Shown: positions 1 through 10,466 of the stretch, one piece after another
How positions within the stretch are numbered: position 1 is the first letter of the stretch
How the letters are laid out: each line of letters begins with the position of its first letter
Origin: Brachypterus glaber
Taxonomy: Eukaryota > Arthropoda > Insecta > Coleoptera > Kateretidae
DNA: 64,000 nucleotides
Reading direction: 5' to 3'
NCBI GenBank assembly: GCA_958510825.1
Contig: OY294054.1
Coordinates: 11,362,019-11,426,018, forward strand
The notes under the pieces: model-generated
Databases searched by the model: none
What the model was told of the DNA's origin: nothing
Seen by the model: only the letters and a program-made list of their open reading frames with translations
Translations under genes and position numbers: made by a program

Positions 1-296
1 TAACTCCATAACGAATTATCCGATCGACCCGAAATTTTCAGGAAAAATCAAGTTTTATGAGAAGAAGATCCCAATTGTTTTTAAAAATAATCCCACCAAA
101 ACCAAAATAGTTATTGGCGGTTAACTTTAAAAAAATGAAAGAACTATCTTTTTTTTTTCGATTTTTCCTTTAATTTTGTTTTTTTTTTAAATTTTGTTTT
201 TTGAAAAAAGATTGAAAAAAAAATGTTTTTTTTTTTTTTTTAGAAAAAATTGGTTTTCGAAAAAAGATTTTTTATTTGGAAAAATTGCAATATAAC
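1..296. other. AT-rich gene-free stretch
   Basis: There is no coding signal here. The first ~50 bases (an ATCCGATCGACCCGAAATTT-like segment) resemble the GATCGGATAATTC-containing segment near 19.71 kb, so this is probably the edge of a dispersed repeat. Poly-T/poly-A runs follow at about 150-240. Confidence 0.6.
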
Positions 297-352
297 ATCC
301 ATCCACTGTGAATAGTATATAATGGAATGCATAGCATTACATATCTTCACGG
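297..352 (-). repeat. Dispersed imperfect palindrome, copy a
   Basis: On the minus strand this reads GTGAAGATATGTAATGC, then GCATTCCATTATATACTATTCACAGTGG. It is an imperfect hairpin of about 50 bp. Related copies lie near 18465-18520 (plus, repeated in the triplicated block), 43279-43340 (plus) and 63246-63303 (minus), with a half copy near 27406. Shared flank (GCAATATA, then CATCCACTGTG) shows a common unit longer than the hairpin. It is probably the end of a small DNA transposon; the class is unknown. Confidence 0.6.
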
Positions 353-541
353 TTTATTGAAATTGCATATGTAGGAGGTAGTGGACCCTCCTAAAGCGCC
401 AAAATTGGCATATCGCAGAATAGCCGTCAGCTGTTTAGACATGGTGGTTGTAAAGTCCCCCTCGGTTCCCCCCATGACAGACAGATCTTGTTTCATAAAG
501 GAAAGAGGACTTGAAGACAAATCTCGACACTTCAATGACAA
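347..541 (-). CDS. Short unrecognised open frame, possible gene fragment
   Basis: An open frame of about 64 codons lies in a locally GC-richer island. It has no ATG at its 5' limit; internal ATGs occur around MKQDLSVMGG. It reads plausibly (TEGDFTTTMSKQLTAILRYA, then GALGGSTTSYICNFNKP) and its stop falls exactly where the dispersed palindrome begins, as if a repeat had cut it off. I recognise no family. It may be a captured exon, an old transposon frame or chance. Confidence 0.2.
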   Translation of the reverse strand: MSLKCRDLSSSPLSFMKQDLSVMGGTEGDFTTTMSKQLTAILRYANFGALGGSTTSYICNFNKP

Positions 542-564
542 CGAACAAGTTTAATTGAATACCA

Positions 565-1056
565 AACATTCCGACCTTAATACTGGATATCTATCCTTGC
601 TTGCTATTTATTGAATCTACCCTAATCTGCTAAGGCGGGTCAAAAAACAAATCAGTCGTGAAAGAAGGACTTGATAAGCAGGAACTGTAATACTGTAACT
701 GTAATACATTGTTTGACTGAATTTGATTATAATCAACTGTTGCTACCAAGATACGTGAAAATATTTTATCCCGACGACATTCAATGACAGTTTATTTACT
801 ATTTAAAAGAAATTTATATAATCTTATCTCTCTCTTTCTCTCTATTTTTTTCTATTTCTCTCCCTTTCTCCTCTCTCTTCTCTGATTTCATCTCTTGTTC
901 TCTACTTTCTGTTTCTCTCACTTCCCTCTCTTTCTTTTTCGTTCTCTAATTCTCTTTTGTTCTCTCTTTCTCTCTTATTTTTTACTTTTCTTTCTCTCTT
1001 ACCATACCATTCAATGACATTTTGTTTACTATTTACAACAAATTTATATAATATTT

Positions 1057-1106
<50 letters not shown>

Positions 1107-1428
1107 TCTCTCTCTCTCTCTCTCTCTCGCTTTCCCTCTATTTTTTCTCTCTCCCTTTCTCCTCTCTTTTCTCTGATTTTCTCTATTTTATCTATTTCTC
1201 TCTATTTCCTCTCTTTCTCTTTCTTTCTTTCTCTTTCATTTTTTTTACTTTTCTTTCTCTCTTACCTTAACAGATAGAGTGCATGCTATTTAGTAAATTT
1301 ACCCGAATCAGCGGTTCAAACAACAAATCAGCAGTAAAAGAAGGACTTGATAAATGGGAACTGTAATACATCTGACTGTGTCACTGAATTCGATTATCAT
1401 CAAAAAATTTTTACTATTTATACCAAAT

Positions 1429-1487
<59 letters not shown>

Positions 1488-1656
1488 CTTAACAGATAGA
1501 GTGCATGCTATTTAGTAAATTTACCCGAATCAGCGGGTCAAACAACAAATCAGCAGTAAAAGAAGGACTTGATAAGTGGGAACTGTAATACATCTGACTG
1601 TGTCACTGAATTCGATTATCATCAACATTTTTTTACTATTTATACCAAATTTATCC

Positions 1657-1688
<32 letters not shown>

Positions 1689-2090
1689 GTTTTGTTTTCT
1701 TTCTCTTTCTTTCTGTCTCTCTCTCTCTCTCACTTTTTCTCCCTATTTCGTTTGCCTCTCCCTTTCTCCCTATCTTTTTCTCCCTATTTTTTTCTACCTC
1801 TTTTTTCTCTTTATTTCTCTCTCTTTCTCTTCTTTTCTCTCGTTTTCTCTCTCTTTACGTTTTATTTTATCTCATTTTCGCTCCCTTTCTGTATTTTCTC
1901 TTACTCTTTTACATTTCTTTCTTTTTTACCATAACACTGGATATCTTGCTTGCTATTTATTGAATCTACCCCAATCTGCTGAGGCGGGTCAAAAAACAAA
2001 TCAGCCGTAAAAAAAGACTTGATAAGCTTTCTGCCAGAAACTGTAATGTCTTTGACAGAATTCGATTAGAAGCAACTATGACTTTTTAGG
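565..2090 (+). repeat. Compound array: (CT)n tracts alternating with a ~150 bp unit
   Basis: Four diverged copies of one unit lie near 565-735, 1264-1405, 1484-1640 and 1925-2075. They share the motifs TGCTATTTA, CAAATCAGC, AGGACTTGATAA and CTGAATTCGATTA. Between them lie CT-rich tracts: 820-1000, 1056-1262, a nearly pure run at 1432-1484, and 1655-1925. Units two and three are the most alike. Long Ser/Leu/Phe-rich open frames here are translations of CT repeats, not genes. Confidence 0.85.
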
Positions 2091-4980
2091 TGAGAATACT
2101 TTCCTTTATCCTTAAGACATTTATCTGTTATTTTAACATCCAATTTAATGGGTTTGTACTATTTTCACACGAAACTTTTTAATTTAGTATATTTTTTTAG
2201 ATTCATAACATTTTTAAAATCTATCTCCCTCGAGAGTAAAAGAGAAGAACAGATCTTTCTTGATTTTTACCAGTTTTAGGAGACAACCTCAAAAAAAGTG
2301 TCCTCGCGGTAGACAGGATATCTCGCGATCTATTTATCTGAAATCAAAAAACCAAAAATTTTCTTTTAGTATATGCCTATAGATTGAATGAAGGATGTGA
2401 AAAAAAGTGTAATGGAAATTTTTGACAAGGTTTAAAAGTCGATAAGATCGGTTCAGTACTTTTTGAGATATCGTGCCTACCGACTTTAAAAACATAGTTT
2501 TTTTACAATTTATTGAGATACTGTACTTTTATATGCCAAAAGTCAAAATATAAATAATTCTTTTATTGTATTCAAAAAAAAATAAATAAAAAATATGCTT
2601 TCTTTGCCTTTTAAAAGGTATGTAACCCCTTAACATAAAGTCAAAAAATAAATGAATTAAAATAAACCCTTCGATTAAAATTTTGCCCTCCATTGGGGGA
2701 CAATGGAGTGTTATTTTAAAACATAAAAATATGTAATTCACGTAAAAACATAGTTTGGACTTTTATCCTTTTTTCTTCTGGCTTGTATTTCTGTATTCTT
2801 TCTTCCCAGCCACTTTCTTGACTTAAAGTCATATTTAAAATACATTTGGCTAAAGGCCTGTACTTAAGTAGCAGAACGTAAAATGATGCAAAGATGAAAG
2901 TGCACTTTTAAATTGAATAGAATAGACTAGAATAAAATAAAATCCTAAATGATCTCTTCGGGAATGCAAAAAGGCATTCTTTTATTGTATTGGATTTGTG
3001 TGACTCAAGTTTATTTAAATAGGACACAAATTGAATAAACTAAGTGCCATTCTCTAATATTTTATCTGAGAAATCGCAAATTCTTAAACCTACCAAAAGG
3101 TTATAACAAAAGCTTTAATTCCCCTTTTTTGTAAACTATTTTAACTAGTTCTATTAAATTTTAAGTAGAAGTCCATTATACAGGAGCCATAAATAAAACA
3201 GGAGCCATAAATAAAACCTTTATGAAAAAAGTATACTCGAAAAAGTTTGTCGCATTCGCGAATTATAATATATCCTTCAAAATGCTTACTAGAAAAATAT
3301 TAAATCTATTTTGTTTCCGTTAACCGTCCCTATTTTAACGTTTCCAGGCCCACCCTAGTTTTCTATTCATCTTCTCTTCAACTTCCATGTCTTTGCCATG
3401 TTCTGGTTCCCAACAAATCATCAATTTACAAATTAAACACTTTTATAATTAACGAGTTACGAACACACATTAAAACTAGATGAACAGTTTTACGCCTGTG
3501 TTATTATCACCATTGTTGCCAACAAAATTATGCATTACCCCAATCCCTACCGTTTATGAATATGTATATTTACAAAATCTAATTAAAAAACATTTGCAAA
3601 AAAAACTGCATTGACAAGAGCTTACCAAGGAAATAAATGACAAAATTCAAAATGACAAAACCTAAAACAGACGCAGACCAAATTCAAACAGAAGTGCTAA
3701 AAAAGCATAGATAACCGATACGAAACTAGATCAAAGACATAGCACTACATTCTACAGACTGAGACGCACTGCCTCACTAAAGCTCAACTTAAAGCTGACT
3801 AGATTTCCTTGCGGGGAATTTTAAGATGTACCTCACCTACCTCACCTACTTACCATTTAACTGAGAGCTAAGATTATACTCAGTTAACTGTAAAATCTAA
3901 GTGTCAGATTTAAATATTCCTATCCTATCCTTGCATAAATATTTTGAATTGGTTCACCCATCAGGATTAGTGTTAAATAAAGAAAAACCCCAAATAGCAC
4001 CGACGATCTAAGAATATTCTCTGATTATTCTATTGTGAATGTTCTTAAAATAAATGTTTAGATATGATAAAATTATGCTTAAAATTTGCTTGTTTGTAAA
4101 ACTCATAATCTATGCATATGCATGACATATTCTTATAATTTTCTCATATCGTTCTTTTAATGCATATTCTAAGAAATTTATGTTAAAAATGTTCTTAGAA
4201 ATTATGCCATGTATGAGCATGGCAATTTTTTTAAATTTTCTTGAATCATTCTTCCAATACAGATTCTAAGAATGTTCTTAGAAGGTTTATTTGAATTTTC
4301 CGCTGTTTTGCAATGCATTTTTGACATGTTGGAGTTATAATTCTACAGTAGCCTAGGTTTAATGTTGATACAAAAATTATATATTTAATTGCTTTCTGTG
4401 ACTGCGATAATGTATTTTACAATTATAGTCTTAAGTCCAGTAACACTAGACAACACGGTTTCTTGCCCTGATTTGAGTCATATATTTTTTTTAACTAATT
4501 TTGGGTCGCTGAAACCGAATCTGGCCTCAGAATATTTCTATTACCTAAGTTTTCTGAGAAAAATGAGATAAAAATGTTAAAAAATCATTATTTTATCCTT
4601 CTTTTGTTCTAAAATCATGGGAGATAAAAATATTCCAAGGCGAAATTTAGATTCGGCGACTCAATATTTGTTAAAAAATACCCAAAACATGGAAACTTTA
4701 AATTCATAGGTAGAATAAATAGGGATATTATGAAAAAAAAATGGATAATGTGACAAAACTAAGTAGGGGTGGAGGGTAAGAAGAAGGGTGCATAAGGGGA
4801 CAAGCTTATCGCCACGTACTCATGCTAAAAATTGTCAAAAATCATTACTAGGGGGACAAAAATTAACTAAAAATTGTTACGTAATATGGTTCTTATGTTA
4901 CATTTTTATAATGTAGAACCATTAAAAAAAAAACAAAAAAATGCACAATATTTTATTTTAGATTTTAAGCTTTCACGGCC
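2091..4980. other. Gene-free AT-rich DNA
   Basis: I see no supported gene. 4000-4300 has several copies of an AAGAATNTTCTTAGAA-like palindrome. 4500-4660 holds two opposed copies of a GGTCGCTGAAACCGAATCTG-like segment, a motif also seen near 6185 and 39210. A 60-codon frame at 4389-4571 shows no protein-like character. Confidence 0.5.
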
Positions 4981-4989
4981 ATTAAGATA

Positions 4990-5210
4990 TAAAGAACTTT
5001 CACTTTCGGGTTTAGACCGTGTTAATGGATTTTCACTTTCCGACGTTTCGTCTCTTACTACTAGAGACATCTTCAGGGATTAATCTGAAACTAAGTTTCG
5101 AATCAACTTGTGTCACTATTTATGACGAGTTGTGGTTATTCACCCGTGACGAGGTTTTTCCTATCAAAGACTTCCATATTGCAGGTAAGTGGTAACCAGT
5201 GTTCCGATTG
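4990..5210 (-). repeat. Inverted arm (left) of Penelope-like element
   Basis: This 221 bp arm is the near-perfect reverse complement of 5505-5725; paired coordinates sum to 10715 and few mismatches were seen. Read on the minus strand it contains the last ~30 codons of the GIY-YIG protein, its stop, and then the hammerhead-like motif. This fits a sense-oriented pseudo-LTR downstream of the endonuclease. The arms diverge abruptly outside 4990 and 5725. Confidence 0.9.
5031..5090 (-). ncRNA. Hammerhead-ribozyme-like motif, left arm
   Basis: This is the exact inverted counterpart of the motif described at 5625-5684. It has the CUGAAGA box, a 6 bp stem II with a 7 nt loop, GAAA, and a self-complementary ACGU stem III ending in GUC. 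It is in sense with the endonuclease frame, where Penelope-like pseudo-LTRs are known to carry such ribozymes. Confidence 0.65.
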
Positions 5211-5605
5211 ATATTGTTAGGATGCTTGATGATTTCTATCGATTCCCGTATCTTCCTTGGCATTTTTCTGTTTTCTGTTAATATTTGTTTTGTTTCAGAC
5301 AAATTGATTTTATGACCTGTTTCATGTACATGTTCGGCTACTGCCGATAAGGACATTTGTTTCTTTCTTATATTGCGCTCATGCTCTTGAAGTCTTGTAG
5401 AAATTTTTCTCTTAGTTTCACCTATGTAAACCGTACCACAGGAGCAGGGTATTTTATATACGCCTTCTGAACTCAGGGGTATTTTGTCTTTTGTTGAAGT
5501 AAAACAATCGGGACACTGGTTACCACTTACCTGCAATATGGAAGTCTTTGATAGGAAAAACCTCGTCACGGGTGAATAACCACAACTCGTCATAAATAGT
5601 GACAC
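5120..5605 (-). pseudogene. Penelope-like element GIY-YIG endonuclease, 5'-truncated
   Basis: Penelope-like retroelements encode a reverse transcriptase followed by a GIY-YIG endonuclease that nicks the target. Only the endonuclease end survives. The frame shows CPDC, then GVYKIPCSCGTVYIGETKRK (GIY-YIG core; the first motif is GVY, the second VYIGE), then TRLQEHE and AVAEHVHETGHKI, ending NNHNSS. The first ~33 residues are an artefact: they are the antisense of the protein's own C-terminus, because the upstream sequence is an inverted copy of the 3' end. The junction lies near 5505, just upstream of the KDKIPL segment. No reverse transcriptase domain remains, so the copy cannot move on its own. 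Confidence 0.9.
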
Positions 5606-5725
5606 AAGTTGATTCGAAACTTAGTTTCAGATTAATCCCTGAAGATGTCTCTAGTAGTAAGAGACGAAACGTCGGAAAGTGAAAATCCATTAACACGGTC
5701 TAAACCCGAAAGTGAAAGTTCTTTA
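5505..5725 (+). repeat. Inverted arm (right) of Penelope-like element
   Basis: This arm carries a second copy of the C-terminal codons (GYHLPAIWKSL to the stop, on the plus strand near 5506-5595) followed by the pseudo-LTR with a hammerhead-like motif. It pairs with 4990-5210 around a ~294 bp single-copy centre. A 5'-truncated copy joined to an inverted LTR-bearing end is an arrangement known for Penelope-like insertions. Confidence 0.9.
5625..5684 (+). ncRNA. Hammerhead-ribozyme-like motif, right arm
   Basis: Seen in order: UUUCA (5625-5629, outer stem I), an internal loop, UCC (5636-5638, inner stem I), CUGAAGA (5639-5645, matching CUGANGA), one extra U (5646), GUCUCU (5647-5652), loop AGUAGUA, AGAGAC (5660-5665), GAAA (5666-5669), CGUC (5670-5673, predicted cleavage after C5673), GGA (5674-5676) and UGAAA (5680-5684). 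UCC pairs with GGA and UUUCA with UGAAA. Stem III is the palindrome ACGU, which suits a dimer. The extra U before stem II departs from the usual core and may weaken activity. Inferred from the sequence only. Confidence 0.65.
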
Positions 5726-6397
5726 CACAATATTTTGTTTGCCTGTACCAAAATTTAAAAAAGTCTTTTTGGATTTGGATTTGGATTTTTTTTAAGGTAA
5801 AATTTGGATTCTGCGCCTTTAAATTGATAAGAAAAATATATTTTTTGGGCTCGGGGAAAAAAAGTTTAATTTATTTACTTTTTACGAACAAACTAAGCAA
5901 AATAAAAAAATATTTGTATAAATATTTTTGTAGAGAGTTTTATAATCTACAAATTAAGTTCTATAAAAATTTTATACAGATTTGATAGTTTTGCCACAAA
6001 AGAGCAATTAAGTAAACTCTGCACTTTTATTTTAAGCTTTTTATTTTTTTTTTCGCGTACCTACTCTGATTTTTTTTAATATATAAAATTTTCAAAATAC
6101 TACTCTTCTTTTTTAAGATTTTGAAAAAAAAAACGTCTTTATTTCCTGGACTTATATCTCAAAAATTTTAGGTGCTGAAAGGTCAGATTCGGTTTCTACG
6201 CTCTCGAATTAGTAAGAAAAATTTACTTTCCGATCGGGGCAAAAAAAAGTTGAGATTTGTATCCTAGTGTAACTGGTGATTTTATCGAGTCTAGTGTTTG
6301 TAAGCTATGTAAGATTGGCTAAGCATGGAAAAGTTGGTACCTATTTACAAACACAAGTTAATTTTAAATATTGTCTATTATATCTTGAATAGTTTAA
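5726..6397. other. Gene-free AT-rich DNA with a degenerate direct repeat
   Basis: Segments near 5805-5870 and 6185-6250 resemble each other (TAAGAAAAAT, then a CGGGG-A-rich tract), a diverged direct repeat about 380 bp apart. The second carries the AGATTCGGTTTCTACG motif also seen near 4510 and 39210. No coding potential was found. Confidence 0.45.
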
Positions 6398-6459
6398 GAC
6401 ATTGTTTTGTAAGACACATTATTACATATGTGCAATAATGTGTGGTACAAAACAATGTC
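6398..6459. repeat. Short near-perfect hairpin
   Basis: Arms GACATTGTTTTGTA and TACAAAACAATGTC flank an inner inverted pair ACACATTATT / AATAATGTGT around a small loop. The total is 62 bp. It is probably the remnant of a very small hairpin MITE. Confidence 0.7.
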
Positions 6460-6816
6460 ATTATTCTGGATATAGACTAGTATAGATTTGACAGATCATA
6501 AAATAGGTTAGATTGTTTTGCAAGCTTTAAGAAGATGCTGGTCATATTCTGCAAAACTTTTTTTAGAATGATCATTGAAGCTTTTGCATGATTAAAACGG
6601 TATCCATTGAATGTCTGAAAACCTTTCAAGAATGTTCTCCGTAAAACAGCGCATATTCTTAAAATCATACAACATTCCCAATATTTATTTTAAGAATATT
6701 CTTAGAACTGTTTTGTTTTTGCCGGACACTTTAGATCCCTTGAGCATGAACGCAATACTTCGGTGCTTTTTGTACCGGAGTAACAACGACAATTTGTACC
6801 TTCATTCATTATCAAG

Positions 6817-8141
6817 ACTCCACTTTAGGGTGTGTCAAAAATTCGAAATCGAAAACGCTCTCTGGCTCAAAAGTTGCTCCTTAGTAAAAAACGGTGGCCA
6901 CTCAAAAATGAGCCAAATCGATTAATGTTTAGAGGTAGCTCAAGGGCACTCAAACTTTGAAAAAAATCGGTACCTGTTTTTCGGATAAAAACGGATTGTG
7001 TATAAAATTGGGGAAATTTTGGAGGGTTTCTCTGTTAATATTTAGAAACAATACTAGTTGGAAGAAACTAAAAAAATTATATCACCCTCCTCTTGAGTTG
7101 GAACATAAAAAAATCGCCAATTATTTTAAGATTTCGGGCAAATTTCATTTTTTGCAAGTTAAAAAGTGCATAAAAAATAGTTTTACATATTAATGTACCT
7201 GCGTATACAGAAGATATTACTTGTATCCGCAAGTCGGGTAAAAAAATTAAATTTCAATTCGAAACCGGGTGGATTTTCTGTTTTTTGCCTAAAACTTATT
7301 TTGGTGTACATTTTTTTAATTTTTATGACTGGAATATAATTTTTTATGTAAAAATACACAAAAAAGTGTGTGTCTTGTAACATCGCAGGATTAACCGTTT
7401 TGAAGATAAATGCATTTAAAATTAAATTTTTACCCATCAACAACCAAAAATAAAATTATTAAGCCAAAAACAAAGATTTTAGTAATGAGTGGTTATTAAC
7501 ATTAAAACCCGGGAAAAAAGTTATATGCACCTTGGTCAAAAAATCATTCCTAAGGGAGCTACGCCATTCTTAAAATACACCATGCCTTTAAAAATAGGGC
7601 ATATTTAAAGGGACATAACTTCCTTAGGAATGATTTTTTGACCAAGGTGCATATAATTTTTTTTTCTCGGTTTTTAATGTTTAATAACCATTCATTAGTA
7701 AAATATTTGTTTTGGGCTTTATATTTTTTTTATCTTTTATTTTTGGTTCTTGTTGCCTAAAAATTTACTTTTAAATGCATTTATCTTTAAAACGGTTGAA
7801 CCTGCGATGTTACAGCATACAAACTTTTTTGTGTATTTTTACTTACTTTATTAACTTCAAAAATGAAATTTTCGCGAAATCTTTAAATAATTGGCGTTTT
7901 TTTATGTTCTAACTTAAGGGGAGGGGGATATATTTTTTTAATTTCTCACAATTAGTATTATTCCTAAATATTACCAAAGAAATTTCTTCAATTTTATATA
8001 CAATCACTTTTTATCCTAAAAACATTAATCAATTTGGCTCATTTTTGAGTGGCCACCGTTTTTTACTAAGGAGCAACTTTTGAGCCAGAGAGCGTTTTCG
8101 ATTTCGAAATTCTGGTTTTTTTGACACACCCTACTCCACTT
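6817..8141. mobile_element. Foldback / MULE-like element with 9 bp target duplication
   Basis: A 1307 bp element (6826-8132) is flanked by a perfect 9 bp direct repeat ACTCCACTT (6817-6825 and 8133-8141). Termini are TAGGGTGTGTCAAAAA and TTTTTTTGACACACCCT. The inverted homology continues inward through most of its length: the segment with GGTGGCCACTCAAAAATGAG recurs inverted near 8040, and a central pair at 7531-7556 / 7626-7653 brackets CTAAGGGAGCTA. It has no transposase frame. A 9 bp target duplication with very long inverted repeats fits Mutator-like or FB-like elements; the superfamily is inferred. Confidence 0.85.
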
Positions 8142-8415
8142 ATAAATTCTATTATTCTACTAATCTGTACCCTTCGAATTTCTGAGCTACGTGATTATTC
8201 ATTCAAGTTCCATTTATGGTAAATTTCTTGAAATTCAATTCAACCCACTAAAAATTAATTTGCACATCAACACGATCACTGTATCTCATTTAACTTTTGT
8301 TCCCCAGCGAATTAATAGATACATCTATGCTACATAGTCTAAGAACTGGTGAACATTTTCAAGAAGTTATTTTCTTGCGGTTGAATTTTACATATGCTTT
8401 AAACTTTAAAGTAGG
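8142..8415. other. Gene-free spacer
   Basis: AT-rich DNA between two DNA transposons. Nothing was recognised in it. Confidence 0.5.
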
Positions 8416-8646
8416 TTAACCTCTTCAGGGACGAATTTTTTATTTAAATTAATTTAGCAGCAAAAGTTAAAAATGCTTTTTATTGTCAAAACAAGTAATC
8501 AACTGAAGATGTGCGAATCTTGGCCATTGGATGTCGCTTGTGGTTGGAAACAAAGCAAATGGTAACAACTATAGCCACTGAGCAATAAGGAATTCTGTGA
8601 ATTTCATTTTGCGGAATTTATGTGTCTATGTCCCTGAAGAGGTTAA
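8416..8646. mobile_element. piggyBac-type MITE with TTAA ends
   Basis: A 13 bp perfect TIR, CCTCTTCAGGGAC / GTCCCTGAAGAGG, is bounded on both sides by TTAA (8416-8419 and 8643-8646). TTAA target duplications and ends beginning CC are the hallmark of the piggyBac superfamily. At ~231 bp it has no coding capacity and would depend on a transposase elsewhere. Confidence 0.88.
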
Positions 8647-9730
8647 TAAAATTATACTTTAAGAAAGTATGTTCTGATTAACCTATTTCAAAAGGTCCTG
8701 GACCCAGCTTCTTTGGATGTTGGAAGCCAATAGAAAAAGGCTTTAAAATCGGGTACCCTAAAAACCTATTTTCAACACCGATTCAAACATATTACATTTA
8801 TTAAATTCAGATTAAATCATTTATTTTCATAGTTATACCTAATTATTTAGCGGAACAGGGGTAACAAGAAACTGTAAAAATTTTCGTTGACAAAGTTGTA
8901 AAGTTTGGCACACGACTCTGAAAAAGTAGAATATATTCCACAAAAAAATTAAACCGGGAAATAATGTAGAATGTAGGTATTTAAGAAATTACTGTTAATA
9001 CATATTTATTGTATTCTTAAGAGTAATTAAAATTCTTTTTTTCACTACCAGCCTAAAACCACAGCTTTATTACTGTTCTTTTCATTGGTAGAAATATTAT
9101 TTCTCTAACTATGACGTCAGAGGTTCTAAAAATAATGAAATTGCACCATGGTTAATAATGAATTTTTATTCAGCTGTTTTGGCATCTGACGTTTCACTTA
9201 ATTATTAAATCACGTTGCTATTTACAAGTGTCTTTAGGCACCAAATTTATTTATTGCATGATAGATTCAAAAATATTAACTAAATTAGTACCTATAAAAC
9301 ATGTTTTACAAAAAACACTTCGAAAAGTGAAAATCATTGGTCCATCATATTCAACCATGGACTATACAACCCATATATTACCGTAAGGATCATAGATTAC
9401 TAGAGGTACAACCCCCATATATTGATTTTGAGACAATAGATTCTCCCTCACAGTTTTCGCCTGTCCCCTTATTTCTGGAGGAGTACCAGAATCATCACTT
9501 TGCATTTCAATTTCCATATATATTTTATTACACTTAACACGGAAACACTTTCTAACTTAATAATTTTAGCAGATCACCAAAAATTTCTGCCAGAAATGTC
9601 AAGTTATTCATTTGTTTTTTTAATGGCCGCGAACGGCCAGCGTGATATTTTAAATTTAAAAACTTTTTCATTAAATTTTAGTAAAATATATAAATAAATA
9701 AATAAATAAATAAATAGCTAATTAATTGTA
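8647..9730. other. Gene-free AT-rich DNA with an (AAAT)n tract
   Basis: No supported gene. A short AAAT microsatellite lies at about 9690-9716. Opposed TGACGTCAGA / TCTGACGT motifs at 9110-9200 suggest an old small inverted-repeat element. Frames of 65-66 codons at 9337-9697 have no recognisable features. Confidence 0.5.
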
Positions 9731-9894
9731 CTGGTAGTGAAAAAAATACTATATTTTCCACGTGAGTGAAGATTTAACATTTTAGACCCCGTCTTGCGGG
9801 CTTCGCGCTAGCGCGCTCATCCCGCAATTTGACGCAGGTCAAAAATATTAAACTTCTCTCACTTGGTAAATAATGTACTATTTTTCACTACTAG
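9731..9894. mobile_element. Hairpin MITE, TIR CTRGTAGTGAAAA, copy 1
   Basis: Nearly the whole 164 bp folds back. GGTAGTGAAAAAAATACTAT pairs with the end TACTATTTTTCACTAC, inner arms GATTTAACATTTTAGACC and GGTCAAAAATATTAAAC pair, and a GC-rich loop holds GCGCTAGCGCGC. It is non-coding. A related copy lies at 10317-10466. Confidence 0.75.
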
Positions 9895-10316
9895 CTTTGG
9901 AACATACCATTATTTATCATGTTTTCAGACTGTGAAATCAATTTTCTTCACCTATAGCAATAATAATTTTTTCTCTCCTAGTATGAGTAAATTTTATAAA
10001 CAATTGATTTCTGTCACTTTAGATGTTTCAGTTCTTTATGCAATTTTTACTAATTAAACCCAAGAAAATAGCTTTAAATAACTTTTTATTTATTAAATAT
10101 AATTAATTATAATTATTACCAATTAATACATAATATCAATAATTAGCTAAATATTGTAAAAAAAATAAAAAAAAACAAATTTTTAAATGTCAGTTCAAAG
10201 TGATTATTTGAGCAAATGTCATTGATCAAGGCTACTTTATTTTTATAAAAATTTCAAGAAATATCTTTTCTGTTAATAATTTATTTTATTAGTTGAATTA
10301 AAATAGTTAAATAGTG
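9895..10316. other. Gene-free AT-rich spacer
   Basis: Very AT-rich DNA between two related hairpin MITEs. Nothing was recognised. Confidence 0.5.
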
Positions 10317-10466
10317 CTAGTAGTGAAAAAACTAATATATAAACCACGGTAGAGAAAACTATTATAGCCTCGCACTCTTAAATCCCTTGCTGCTACGCAT
10401 CTCTGGATTTAATACGCTCGGCTATAAAAAAATGTCTTCTCTACCTTGGTATAGAATTACTATTTA
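10317..10466. mobile_element. Hairpin MITE, TIR CTRGTAGTGAAAA, copy 2
   Basis: CTAGTAGTGAAAAAACTA at the left and ATAGAATTACTATTTA at the right are the outer arms. CACGGTAGAGAAAACTATTA and the inverted TCTTCTCTACCTTGG pair inside. It shares its end sequence with the MITE at 9731-9894. Confidence 0.65.

Noticed and set aside
957..2010. Open frames of 106-144 codons, Ser/Leu/Phe-rich
   Set aside because: They translate CT repeats; every frame of such a tract stays open and no non-repeat protein sequence is present.
4000..4290. Clustered AAGAANNTTCTTAGAA motifs as heat-shock elements
   Set aside because: They resemble GAA-TTC inverted units, but there is no gene or promoter nearby and the composition alone favours them.
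5512..5605. N-terminus of the 161-codon endonuclease frame as real protein sequence
   Set aside because: These codons are the antisense of the same protein's C-terminal region in the inverted arm, so they do not belong to the protein.
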